64,000 nucleotides of DNA from Corella eumyota. Lineage: Eukaryota; Chordata; Ascidiacea; Phlebobranchia; Corellidae. Both the position numbers and the translations under genes were made by a program. The stretch's first letter is position 1; each line of letters opens with the position of its first letter. The notes below the pieces were generated by a model. That model saw nothing but the letters and a program-made list of their open reading frames with translations, had not been told where the DNA came from and searched no databases. Positions 27,101-38,909 of the stretch are shown in pieces. Where the stretch lies: positions 5,704,001 through 5,768,000 of the forward strand of contig OY720102.1 of the NCBI GenBank assembly GCA_963082875.1, in the 5' to 3' direction.

Positions 27101-30100
27101 GTTAGCCCCCAAGAAAAACCGTCAACCCCTGAGCCCCAACCAACTGAGCAATCTGGAACGATTGCAACAGAGACACCAAGTGTGCAAAACATTGCTTCCG
27201 AGCCAGAGGTGGTGTCAAAAACAGATTCAATTGAGAAAAAACAACCAAAAATGCCGCCGCCATCAATAAACGTCATAAAAGCGACCCCGGTTGCGGGAGA
27301 AAAGGAAAAATCAGCTGAAACCCCTTTGCCCCCTACACCGAAGGCAGAAATATTTCCAACCGAGACCCCACCTGCGGTCCCAGGCGGTACTTCCCCTGTT
27401 GTGGACGGAAAAGGTGACGACCTTGAAAAGGTAACAAAGTCATCTGCTGAAGTAAAAAAAGTTGTTGAAAAAACGGCAGAAGTGAAGGTTTGTTTTTTTT
27501 TTTTTGTTTTTATTTTTTGTGTAAAATTTGTAAATGTTTAATAAATAGGTATGTCTTCACAGTAACAAACTTTCTAAAATGGAAATAAAAGAATTTTAAA
27601 ATAATGTGAAAATTTAAAAAAAAATGATGTTAAATATATAAATACAAAAAATGTATTTTTCGGTAAAATGTTTAATGAAATTAACTTGAAAAATTTTCTT
27701 TTTTAGGAAGCAGTGAAACCAGAAGTTAAACCTGTTCCCGTTACACCTAAAAAGGAGGAAAAAATAATAACAAAACCAGTAAAAACTAACACACCCATAC
27801 CTAATAATGCACCAGGTAAGAGCTAAACATAAAAAGCATTGTTCCATATTTTATAAAGTGGTCATTAGTATAATTTTTGCAGCTATTGTCATGGTTTTTG
27901 GCATCATATTATGGTTATCTTCGCTATTATTTTAGGACTTGTTTTTTTTTAAACAGCACTAAATTCTACTAGCATAAGTTTTTTTCTGAGTTTTAAAACA
28001 AATTTTCTGAGTTTTAATTTTATGTAATTCTGTTTTTTCTTAATAGTGGTTGGGTCTATATTTATTATGCATGTAAAGACTGCATTGGATTTATGTGATA
28101 TTTTAGGTGGGGTAAAGTGTAAAAATGTAATTTTTTGTTTCTTTTATGTTTCTGCAGACGAAGATGATAATATGAAGGGTGGCAAAAAAGTTTATGATCG
28201 ATCTTTTTTGATGGGATTTCGTTACGAAGTAGCCTCTCTGCAAAAACCAAAAGATTTGCCTGTTATTGAAGACATTATAATGGACAAAGTAGGTTGATTA
28301 TAAAACTAGTAGTTTTAAGCTATTGATATTGAAAAATTTAAGATTTGGGCTTTAATTTAAATTTTTGTTGTATATTCTTGTTAAAATAGTATATAAATTA
28401 GATAATTTTGATTAAATTTTTAATAAGCTTATACAACTAAAACTATTCAAATATATTTTTAAATATTTTTTAAGCAAGTTGCAAATTAGGAATCCTTTAA
28501 ATAAAAAAATAACAAAATTTAAAATAGGCTAACCCAAGGCAGCCTCCACAAAAGGTAATTTTAGGGTTTGTTTTTTTTTCAAAAATTTGGTTACGGGTAT
28601 TTTGGTTTTTAATTGCTGGTGTTTAATTGTAGCCCCTTCCGAAAACTTCGTCCAATCATGCGATGCCGAACTTTCAGGACATGTCCAATAGAGGGGGTGA
28701 TAGGGGTAACGACTTTGCCCCCAAATATATGGGCAATTCTGGTGGAAGGGTAAATTTTTTATTAGTGTTTTTGTGGTGTTAATTGGTTTATTTTTTTGTT
28801 GTTAAAGATAAATGTGGTGTTAATTTAAAAAGAAATATTGCTAAATTTGAGCGTTGTTGGTTAGCAATAATCATACCTTTGATAAGTTTTGAATAATTTG
28901 TAAAATAATTTTACAAACATTCATTACATATAAATTTTTTTTTCTTTATTATTCAAAATTTTTAAATCGCCGATTAAAATTTTCGCAGAACCAATCCCGG
29001 GGTATGCATGGCAACCGGGGACCTCGTGACAGTTACGGGTCAATGGGTCAGAACTATCCCTCAACTCCAGGCAGGCAGTCGGGTGGGGTCAAAAAGATCT
29101 CAATACAGCGGGAGCCCGAATTAAAACGAGCCGAAAATGCTTGGAAGCCGAACAAAATGGATAGCAGTCAGGATAAGAAATCACCTGAAGAAATTAAAAC
29201 TGAAGTAAGAAAGAAAATATAAGATTTCTTATTAATCATTGTTGTCATATCTTTTTTAATTTATGTATAAATGGTCTACCAGAATAATCTGCAGTTATCT
29301 CTGTTTTGCATAAAATTGCCAATAAGATAGGCTGCCTGTTTTGGATAAGGCTATGCAAAAGACGACCTGTAAGATTATGGCCTATTCTTTAGGCCAGTAG
29401 ATTTATAAGCTCCCTATGCCTTAATGTAAAAAAAACTCACTTACTTTTTACCTTATTTTTTGTTTTTAGGAAATATTTAAGCACGTACGTTCTATATTGA
29501 ACAAGCTGACGCCACAAAAATTCTCCCCACTTATGCAAAAAGTGCAGGCATTGGAAATCAATACTGAAACTAGACTGCGTGGTGTTATCGATCTTATTTT
29601 TGAAAAGGTAACAGTTATAAACTAATATTAATTTTTTTTGTGAATTTCTTTTTTGTATATTTTAATTTGAATTTTGTTGGTTTGTCTTCAGAATAATTTT
29701 TAGCCAATTTTTAATAAATTTTTTTTGTCATTTATTAATTTTGTTAAGGCAATTGACGAGCCAAACTTTTGCGAGGCTTACGCTAATATGTGTCGTATCA
29801 TGTCAACCTTCCGTGTGGAAGGCAAAAACACACTTGAATTTCGTAAAATCTTGCTCACACGATGTCAGCGTGAGTTTGAAAAGGAAAAGACAAACGAAGC
29901 TATTCTCGGAGAGCTGCGAACAAAATTGGAAAAGGCAACTAAACCGGTAATACCAATTTTTATATTTATTCTTTATATCAACTTTTTTTTTAAATGTTAT
30001 AGATCCTAAATATATTAACAAGAGGGACATAAGATTTAAAAAATCACAAAATATATACTTGATATTTTTATGTAGGACAACATTAGTGTAAAAACTTACT

Positions 30101-33100
30101 TTTTAAGAGGAATTTATTTTGTCTAGGAGGAAAAAAAGCAACTCAAAGAAGAACTTGATTTGGCGGAGGCAAAAGAAAGGCGCCGAACTTTTGGAAATAT
30201 ACGTTTCATTGGCGAGCTGTTCAAGTTAACCATGCTGACAGAAACGATTATGCACAACTGTATTATGTCATTGTTTCATCATCATGACGAGGACGCTTTA
30301 GAAAGCTTGTGCCGACTGTTGACTACGATCGGAAAAGATCTGGATCACGAAAAGGGAATGGTAGGAAAAAACTCCTAATATTAACTATATAAAAAACGTA
30401 TTTCTTAAGTTTTTCTAAAAAAAATCTTTTACCTGATTATTAGATTCGAATGGAGCAATATTTCTCGCAAATGGAGAAAATAGTGAGAGAAAAGAAGACT
30501 TCAGCCCGAGTTCGATTCATGATTCAAGATGTCATTGATTTAAGAAAGGTAAAGTTGTTAATGTCTCATTAAAATATAGACAAAAATTTATAAAAAAAGA
30601 ACCTTAGTAAATTGTATATATGTTTGTGTATGTCTAATTTATAATCTTTAAAATAAAAAAACTGCTATTTGTGGTATCACAAGCATTATTAGTTGCGAGT
30701 TAAGACCATATTACATCAATAAAGATAAAGCCCAAAGTGCTGGCAATTAATTGGAGAATAACTTTATATTTTTAATGTTTTAGAACAACTGGGTTCAAAG
30801 AGCGATCAAGTCTCAAGGTCCGAAGACCATCGATCAAATCCACAAAGATATTGAAAAAGAAAAGGAGGCAAATGCCCTAAACGTCGCTGCAATTTCTCTT
30901 GCTCCAGCCAAACCACAAGTAAGATTAATATTACGCATGGTCATCAAACACAAAATTAAACTCAGATTTCAAACAATTGTCGATTCAGTTGGTTAATATA
31001 ATTTTTCTTTTTATTTTACCAGCCACGTGGAAACAGAATGGGGAGTCGAGGCCGACCAGGTCCTGATGTTAGTGATGGTTGGACAAAAGTTGGACAACAA
31101 GTTAAACCTACAAGATATGACCCACAGAAGATGAAACTGTCAAAGGTAATTATTAAATCAGTTTATAAATTAAAGATGGCTTGTGGCTTGGTACAGTAAT
31201 AAAAAACTGCAATAAATCAATTTATCATGGTTGTGGTATTTTGTTGCCATTTATTTTCTTTGCCAAAAAAATAAATTTTGTAACATCAAAAAATTATTTT
31301 TAGCAACAATTTGACGAATCCAATGTCACGCTCGGACCCAGTAGGATGAAGACCTGGAAGACTGGAAGTGGTTCCGTGACAACTAAATCTGGGTCTGGAA
31401 GCTATTCTAACAATCGAAGAGAGGCCTCCAACAACGATCCGGAGAGCATTCCACGCTCCTCCACCCCTACTCTTATGAACAAGTTTTCTGCACTTGGCAA
31501 TGCAACGCACGACTCCTACTCTTCACAAAGAACTGGAAGGTGTGTAAAAGAGGAATTTATTTAGTCTATTTTGCACTTTGGTTGCTATTTTATGCCTAAA
31601 ATATTGCTGTTGGATTTTTTTTGGCTTGATGAAAAAAGTGTTTTTTATTTAGTCGACACTCTAGTCGAGAAGGAATTAAGAGTTCAGGTCCTCCTCGAGA
31701 GGAAAGAAGAGCAGCAGTGGACAGTGTCCGAAGGATGACATCACAAGAGGACAGAAGGCCACAATCTAGAGGTACAAAAAAATTACCATTTGTTTCTTTT
31801 AAAAAAAGTAACAAAATCATATGTTTGTATTAAATTTTTAGATAACAGTTATACAAAACCTAAGCCAGCAGCACCTGTTATAACAGAAAGTGTAATGGAG
31901 AAAAAAACTGAAAGTATTGTCAAGGAATTTTTACATTTGGTTGACCTTAAAGTAAGTTTTTATTAACATTGTCATTGTTTTTTAAGACCAAAATTTTTTT
32001 CCCACATTTTTAAAAAAAAATTTTTTTATTTTTTTTTGTGCAGGAAGCTATGGAATGCTTTGATGAAATAAAAGCACCACCTTCTATGTGTCATATGTTC
32101 CCACAGGTTGCCATGTCCCTTGCATTGGAGAAATCAACTACAGATCGACACAACATTGCTAGATTAATGAACTACTTTCTTAAGAATAAGAAAATAACCA
32201 GCGAGCAATACCTTAAAGGGTAAGATCATATTTACATAACAAATTAAGATTTTGAATTGTAATTTAATTTCTAAAACAAAATAAATGTATATAAATTTAT
32301 TTACATTACATTTATTTTTATAGTTTTGCAGAAGTTCTCGAAATAGCTGCAGACCTAGAATTAGATTTGCCAAAAGTTTGGTCGTGCGTAGCTGAGTTAT
32401 TTGGTCCAGTGTTACATTGTAATGATAACAACATTGATTTAACTTCTTTTATTAGTTTAAGTCAACCGCTCTTAGACTTAAACAAAGCTGGAATTTTTGT
32501 AGCTGAAGTGCTCTCTAATTTAATTAAAAACATGGTAAGTATGGTTGTAATGGTTTATATAGGTAGAAATGGTACATTAACTGATTTTTCTTTTTTATTG
32601 GTTTATTTAGCCCCTAGATGCAGTATTAGAAAAATGGCAATCTGCCAATTTACATTGGGCCTTGTTTATGCCTTCTGCAGATAGTTCGTCCATCTTAGAT
32701 CATTTAGATAAATATGTAAGTGATTAAATGAATGATTTTTCAACTCAAGCTATCTTTTGTAGATTTAAAAAAATTTTGAATACTGTTTTGTTATGTTTTT
32801 ATAGAATTTGCAATCATTTTCTTTGGAGGGTAATGGTAGTACCACTATGCCGTCAATTAACTTAACAGTCGCTGAAATTCGAAAACAACTAGACTTAAAA
32901 AAATCTGCTGATGACATTTTTGACTGGGTAGAAGCCAACTTTGATGAAGAAAAACGGTCGACCTCCCAGTTTATACGCTCCTTAACAACAGCTCTATGTC
33001 AAGAAGCCATCAAGCAAGGTTTCGAATTACTTTTTGTAACATGCAAATTTGGTATAATGCGACTTTAAGTTTTTGTGTGTTTATTAACTTGGCAGGAATA

Positions 33101-33751
33101 TTTTTTGACAGGAGTATACAACTTAAAAATGACACAGCATACTAAACCTTGATGTTATGCCTTGGTATTGCATTTAAAATATACATCAATAAAAAATATA
33201 CCAAACAGGTCATGTTTTTAACACCTGCACCATACACTAATAAACAAATTATAAAGCTAACAATATTGTTACAGCTGGTGCCACAGTGGAGGTAAATGAA
33301 AAGGTTATTAAATCGCGATTGCTCATCTTTAAAAAGTTTATCGATGATGAAGAGAAGGAATTACAAGCCGTCTATGCTCTCCAAAGTCTCTATATTCAAT
33401 TGGAACAACCTCCAAGTAAGTTTAAAACTCTATTTAAGTTTGTTGAAAATTATATTTGTTAAATTTTTTAAAAATTAAATTTTTTATAAATCAATATAAA
33501 CAGAAAAATGGTGCTTCTTAATTTACAATGTTAGTAATATTTATTTTTGTAATTTTGCTTCATTTCAATATTTTTCAGATATTTTAAAATCGTTATTTAA
33601 TTTGTTGTACGACGAGGACGTGATATCTGAAACAGCCTTTTTAAGGTGGGAATCAGAATCGAATGAGGAGGAGGGTAGGGGAGTTGCTCTTCTCTCTGTC
33701 AAACCCTTCCTCACCTGGCTTCGAACCACAGAGGTTGAGAGCGACGATTAG
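21135..33751 (+). CDS. eIF4G: Eukaryotic translation initiation factor 4G
   Basis: Thirty-two exons sum to 4794 nt, 1597 aa, almost the length of human eIF4G1. Exons: 21135-21214, 22092-22126, 22656-22708, 22990-23166, 23444-23587, 24404-24497, 24858-24910, 25657-25725, 26046-26207, 26318-26428, 26506-26562, 26747-27487, 27707-27815, 28158-28288, 28528-28554, 28633-28749, 28989-29204, 29470-29607, 29749-29946, 30127-30360, 30444-30548, 30784-30918, 31023-31145, 31304-31539, 31653-31771, 31842-31951, 32044-32219, 32324-32534, 32611-32715, 32805-33018, 33275-33415, 33579-33751. Residues 1-235 are Q/P-rich. [12 protein letters not shown] segment (~242-252) resembles the region near the PABP site. 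The eIF4E-binding motif YDRSFLM is at 641-647. MIF4G spans ~790-1020 (eIF4A/eIF3/RNA binding), MA3 ~1235-1350 and W2 ~1430-1597 (the Mnk-binding region in vertebrates). It scaffolds the cap-binding eIF4F complex in the cytoplasm. A large acidic, P/T/E-rich exon (26747-27487) is lineage-variable linker. The 5'-most exon is less certain. Confidence 0.93.
21674..21930. mobile_element. hAT-type MITE with 8-bp target site duplication
   Basis: A 257-bp element in the first eIF4G intron. Its ends are terminal inverted repeats of 21 bp matching at 20 positions, beginning CCAGTCTGGAAAGTA. It is flanked by the identical 8-bp direct repeat TCAATGTT (21666-21673 and 21931-21938), the target-site length typical of hAT transposons. 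It has no coding capacity, so it must have been mobilised in trans. The interior holds repeated GCACGC/GCGTGC blocks separated by short A/T tracts and is much richer in CpG than the surrounding intron. The intact duplication and near-perfect ends suggest a fairly recent insertion. Confidence 0.85.
26640..26690 (+). repeat. Degenerate tRNA-derived SINE fragment
   Basis: Within an eIF4G intron, CCTTGGGTTCAATTTCCACT resembles the B-box segment of the SINE at 51617 (GTGGGTTCAATCCCCACT). Flanking similarity is weak, so only an old remnant is claimed. Confidence 0.4.
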
Positions 33752-34808
33752 AAAAATATTTTTCACCGGTGTGAAAAATTTTTTTGGGGTGAAAGATTAA
33801 AAAGTTAAAAAACGTTTTTTTCTCGCAAAATCTCCTTGTAATTTATTTATATTTATTGTGTTTTTTTCTCTCCCTAACCATGTTGTTTGAAAGATAATGG
33901 AGAAGATGATTTTTCGGACGCGATTTTTGGTGTTGGGATGCTTCTAATTGTGACGTAACAAAAATAAGTAAATTTTTTTCTTCGTGCACGCTCCAAATTT
34001 ACAAAGTTTCATTTGTTTTCAAGGTTTTTCATAACATACATTTTCTTTGGAATAGTGTGGCGTCTAGAATTGTGCCGTGTTGCCATTTATTTTTGTACAA
34101 AATAGAACTTGTATTGTAACTGTAAGACTTGGTTGCTAAGGGTTAAAATGGGAAAACTCAATTATCGTATTGTGGCAATTTTTTGTTTTGTTATCAAAGA
34201 TAATAAAATCCAAACGGTGGGCGCCAGTTTTTGTTCTTATTTTAAGTTTAGAATAAAATTGACATGTTATATAAAGCCAAGAAAAAGATTTGTATGGGAT
34301 TAATGTTTAATTTTGTATGGGGAATAACCTTGTTCTTAACTTTTCTCTCCCTGTGTTTGTTCTCCAAATCAAACCTCGCTTTTAAATGACTTCGTATGGG
34401 TAGACTACAAAGCTATTGTTGCAGTTCATTTGTGTAGTTCCGGTTTTAAAGTATTCAAAAAAATTATAAAAACATTCCAATATTTACCACACCCACATAA
34501 CACCTATTTTTACACTTCGTTTAACTTGTTGAACAATGCCTCCGCTTGTTGGGGAACACCCTTGCTATAAAGTTTTCTCTCTTTATATTTGTATAACAAG
34601 AGTGCAAGCTTAAAACAAAGTCATTTAAATTAAGTTTTGGCTTGTACAAATACCAACAAAAGAGCTTTGTTTTGTAGTTGCTTTTATTAAGACATGAGTG
34701 CAAAGGTATTATTTGAGTTAGCTTGCATTGTCCTGCAACATAGATCATTTTTGCCAAAGTAATCGAAAAGTATTACTTTAAAATAGCTGTTATTGTTATA
34801 TTATTGCA
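33752..34808. other. Intergenic: eIF4G 3' UTR and upstream region of the chimeric paralogue
   Basis: About 1.06 kb between the eIF4G stop and the start of the chimeric gene on the same strand. It should contain the eIF4G 3' UTR and the chimera's promoter and 5' UTR. It does not visibly resemble the sequence upstream of eIF4G itself, so the chimera appears to have acquired its own 5' region. No further exon was recognised. Confidence 0.5.
34252..34257 (+). other. Candidate polyadenylation signal for eIF4G
   Basis: AATAAA lies 500 nt after the eIF4G stop codon, with a GT-rich stretch following. In an AT-rich genome this hexamer occurs often by chance, so it is only a candidate. Confidence 0.3.
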
Positions 34809-35549
34809 ATGGTATCCAGGCCATATATGAATTGGAAAGGAGACATTGAAGATAACTGGAAAACTTTTATTGAAGATTTCAAACGTTATGTTAAAACCAA
34901 TGATCTCAACAAAGAAACTGATGAGACAAAAAAAGCATTATTATTTGAACTGATGGGTAAAGAAGGACTTCAAATCTATACCTCCTTAAAAGTGTGTGAA
35001 CCCATAAGTTATAATGGCCTTTCAGACCTTTTTGAGGACTATTGCTGCCCAAATAAAAAAATTATACAGACACGATACCTATTTAACTCTTGTTTTCAGA
35101 AAACTGAGCAAACCGGTGATTTATTTGCAACAGAACTGAGGTTTTTGGCAAAGAACTGTAACTTTGGACAAATGGGCGAAACTTTAATTTGTGATCGATT
35201 TGTTTGCGGCATACTGGACGACAAGGCTAGAGAAAAGATGTTTTTGATAAAAAATCTTCAGCTACAAGATGCAATAGAAATATGCGAATCACAATTAAAT
35301 ATGATTAATAGAATAAGGTTGCCGAATAATGAAGATATTGCAAATGAGTTACAAGAAAATGGTCAAGCATTCAATATTTGTCCTCTGCCGAATACATTAA
35401 AAATTAAATCTTTTGACAAATCTTGTCAAACATCGCATCAAGGTTTTGACCAGGCACTGCCTTGTATAGTTTGTGGAAAAATAGGCTGCTTGCCAGTTTG
35501 CTGCTATGCTGGCCATTTACCTAACAGTTTTGAAGATAAAGAAGAAAAT
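34809..35549 (+). mobile_element. Gag-like domain of Ty3/gypsy type, apparently captured as a host exon
   Basis: This reads as one open frame with the alpha-helical pattern of Ty3/gypsy Gag capsid proteins: an early tryptophan (NWKTFIEDFKRYV), an LLFELMGKEGLQIY stretch, a TRYLFNSCFQKTEQTGDLF segment, and the DRFVCGILDDKAREKMFL region. I see no protease, reverse transcriptase, integrase or long terminal repeats nearby, so only the Gag part is present. It ends in a good splice donor leading in phase into an eIF4G-derived gene. The open frame suggests use by the host and not a decaying insertion. Age is unknown; comparison with other tunicates would date it. Confidence 0.7.
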
Positions 35550-38500
35550 GTAAGTGTAGTTTGTGTTCGATATAGACAAAATTTTCTATTCTGTTGTAAA
35601 TTTGGTTGCTTAAGTAATTCTACGTCTTGTAGATATTAATAATTCATTTCGATCATTGGAAAATAGCTTAATATTAAATGTGCAAAAACTATAAGATTTT
35701 CAAAGGCTTGAACAAATACTAACAAACCTAAAGCATATTGATTAAAAGTTTTTTATTAAAGGATTCAAAACTTGAAAAGGAAACTGATTTTACAATTGAA
35801 TATAATGCTACTGGACCAACTACAAGTGGTAATTTTTACATCATAGCTTTATGAAATTTTTTTAAGTTATACTGCACATACAACCTTTTTTTGTAACCAA
35901 GTTTTGGTTGCAGAAGACACTCAGAATTCAAGATCGAAACCAAGAAAACAAATATATAGTCGTGATTTTCTTTTGGGTTTTAAATATGAACCTATTTCTT
36001 TACAACGACCTGAAGAGTTGCCTAATGTTGAGGACTTGATCATGGAAAAGGTGATCATGATAAAATTTGAATAGTTACAATTACTTTTTTTGTGAGTTCC
36101 CAATTTTAAATATGGTAAAGTGTGTCGCATTCTAATGAATAATAAATAATGGTAACAAAAATTCAATTAAAAAAGCTTAAACTCAAATAAATTTATCATA
36201 ACAAATTGTCGTCAACACAAAATAAGTTGGATTTTATTTTAAATAACAATTTAGTTTCTAATTTTTATGTTTTCTGTTGTCAGCCTCGTGGAAAAAAATT
36301 TAGGAGTCGGCGCCAGTCAAGTCCCGATGTTAGTGATTATGTGACAAAATTTGGACAACAAGTTAAACCTATGAGATATGACCCACAGAAGATGAAATTG
36401 TCAAAGGTTATTAAAAATATTTGCATGAGTTAAAATATCGCTGGCGCCTTATAACAGTGGTAAAGCTTTAATACCCCTTCCTATAGGTTGTGTGTGTTTT
36501 ATATCTTTTAAGTGGTTATTTTTGTTGTTATATATTTTTTTAGCAAAAAAGACTTTAAAATGTATTTCAATAATTGTCACATTAAAAAATATTTTTAGGG
36601 ACAATTTGGCGAATCCAATGTCACACTTGGACCCAGCCGGATGAAGACCCGGAAGACAGGAAGTGGCTCCAAAACAACCAAATCTGTATCTGGAAGCTAT
36701 TCTAACAATCAAAGAGAGGCCTCTAACTATGATCCAGAGAGCATTCCTTGCACCTCCACCCCAACTGTTTTGAACAAGTTTTTTGCACTTGGCAATGCTA
36801 CACACGACTCATACGCTTTGCAAAGATTCGGAAGGTATATAAAATAATTTTTTTATGCATGTTTTCGCTTTGGTTTATTTGTTATGTTTAAAACATTGCA
36901 GCTGGATATTTTTTGGCTCAATAAAATAAATGTTATTTTATTTAGTCGACACTCAGCGCCAGTCATAACTGAAAGTATAATGGAGAAAAAAACTGAAAGT
37001 ATTGTCAAGGAATTTTTACATTTGGTTAGCCTTAATGTAAGTTAACATAATACTTGGTTAAGGTTTTTTCAATTATTTGACCCTTTTTTTCTGAATTTTT
37101 ACCGGAATTTTTTTAAATTTGTTTTGTTTTTTGTGCAGGAAGCTATGGAATGCTTTTACGAAATAAAAGCACCACCCTGTTTGGTCCACATGTTCCCACA
37201 GATAGCCATGTCCCTTGCATTGGAAAAATCGGGTACAGATCGACACAACATTGCTAGATTAATGAACTACTTTCTTAAGAATAAAAAAATAACCAGCGAG
37301 CAATACCTTAAAGGGTAAGATCATTTTAAAATAACAAATTAAGATTTTTAATTAGGATTTTTAATTGTATTTCAATTTCTAAGCGAAATAAATATAAATT
37401 TATTTACACTACACTTATTTTTATAGTTTCGCAGAAGTTCTCGAAATAGCTGCAGACCTAGAATTAGATTTGCCAAAAGTTTGGTCGTGCGTAGCTGAGT
37501 TATTTGGTCCAGTGTTACATTGTAATGATAACAACATTGATTTAACTTCTTTTATTAGTTTAAGTCAACCGCTCTTAGACTTAAACAAAGCTGGCATTTT
37601 TGTAGCTGAAGTGCTCTCTAATTTAATTAAAAATATGGTAAGTATGGTTGTAATGGTGTTTATATTAGTAAAAAGAATATATTTACTAAACTTTTTGTTG
37701 TTTTTTTTTAGCCCTTAGATGCAGTATTAGAAAAATGGCAATCTGCCAACTTACATTGGGCCTTGTTTATGCCTTTTGCAAGTAGTTCGTCCATTGCAGC
37801 TCTTCTAGATAAATATGTAAGTGATTAAATACAGGTTTTTAAATTTAATTTGAATCTAGCTCATAATCTATTAATCAGGTAATCCTGTGTTTAAGAGTTT
37901 AATTATTTAATTTTTTTAAGAACTTGCAAGCATTTTCTTTGGAGGGTAATGGTAGTACCACGATGCCATTAAGTAATTTAACAGTAGCTGAAATTCGAAA
38001 ACAGCTTGACCTAAAAAAATCTGCTAATGATATTTTCGACTGGGTAGAAGCTAACTTTGATGCAGAAAAACAGTCGACTTCCCAATTTATTCGCTCTTTA
38101 ACAAAAGCTCTATGTCAAGAAGCCATCGAGCAAGGTTTTTTTTTCTTTAATCTAATCTAAAGTTGTTTAGGTCAGTTTTAAACGTTGTGGATCTTTTTTC
38201 ATATTGTTTGTTTTTGCTAGTGTTACCAATTTTGTAATAAATTTCATTATTTGCCAAGCAGAGAAACCAAAGGTCGTGTACCTTAGCTACTTGACTATGC
38301 ACCTGCATTCGATTTTCTAATAGATAACATAAGCAATGCATAGAAGAAAAATAATTTTTATTGTTTTTAACCATCATGTTATAACTAATCTAAAAACTTT
38401 CATTATTGTTACAGCTGGAGGGGCCACAGTAGAGGTTAATGAAAAGGTTATTAAATCGCGATTACTTATCTTTAAAAAGTTTATCGATGATGAAGAGAAG

Positions 38501-38909
38501 GAATTACAAGCCGTCTACGCTCTCCAAAGTCTCTACATTCAATTGGAACAACCCCCAAGTAAGTTTAAAACTTAATTTAGGTTTATTGTAGTACTTAAAG
38601 ATGATTAACTTTGTTTTAAAACATATCTAAAGTTAAATAATATAAAGACCTAACTGGTTATTCTTTAATTTTACTTAATATTAAGTCTACTAGTAAAATT
38701 TATACTTTTCTGATGGTTTTTAAACAATATTTTCAGATATTTTAAAATCGTTATTTAATTTGTTGTACGACGAGGATGTGATTTCTGAAACAGCCTTTTT
38801 AAGGTGGGAATCAGAATCGAATGAGGAGAAGGGTAGGGGAGTTGCTCTTCTCTCTGTCAAACCCTTCCTCACTTGGCTTCGAACCACAGAGGTTGAGAGC
38901 GATGATTAG
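34809..38909 (+). CDS. Chimeric Gag-like/eIF4G paralogue lacking MIF4G
   Basis: Twelve exons: 34809-35549, 35762-35828, 35914-36050, 36284-36406, 36599-36834, 36946-37036, 37139-37314, 37427-37637, 37712-37816, 37921-38134, 38415-38558, 38737-38909. They sum to 2418 nt (805 aa) with every phase matching. Residues 1-247 are a Ty3/gypsy Gag-like domain. Residues 270-315 hold a canonical eIF4E-binding motif, YSRDFLL (284-290), aligned with eIF4G exon 28158-28288. The next exon matches eIF4G exon 31023-31145, so eight eIF4G exons (28528-30918), which hold all of MIF4G, have no counterpart. MA3 (~440-560) and W2 (~640-805) follow. The second-to-last exon is one codon longer than in eIF4G. Introns are retained, so this is a DNA-level tandem duplicate, not a retrocopy. 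The protein could bind eIF4E and, through MA3, eIF4A without recruiting eIF3, possibly as a competitor or specialised factor; this is inference. Upstream of the start codon the frame is closed by TAA at 34779-34781. The main doubt is whether the Gag-like exon is really spliced to the rest; donor, acceptor and phase all fit. Confidence 0.8.

Noticed and set aside
26869-27276. Minus-strand 135-codon open frame
   Set aside because: It lies entirely antisense to the large acidic eIF4G exon and mirrors its low-complexity codon use.
34809-35639. A whole LTR retrotransposon at the chimeric locus
   Set aside because: Only a Gag-like part is recognisable; there is no pol region and no flanking long repeats, and the following exons are eIF4G-derived.
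36284-38909. eIF4G duplication as an assembly artefact or uncollapsed allele
   Set aside because: The copies have different introns, an internal deletion, an extra codon, a distinct eIF4E motif exon and a unique 5' exon, so they are true paralogues.
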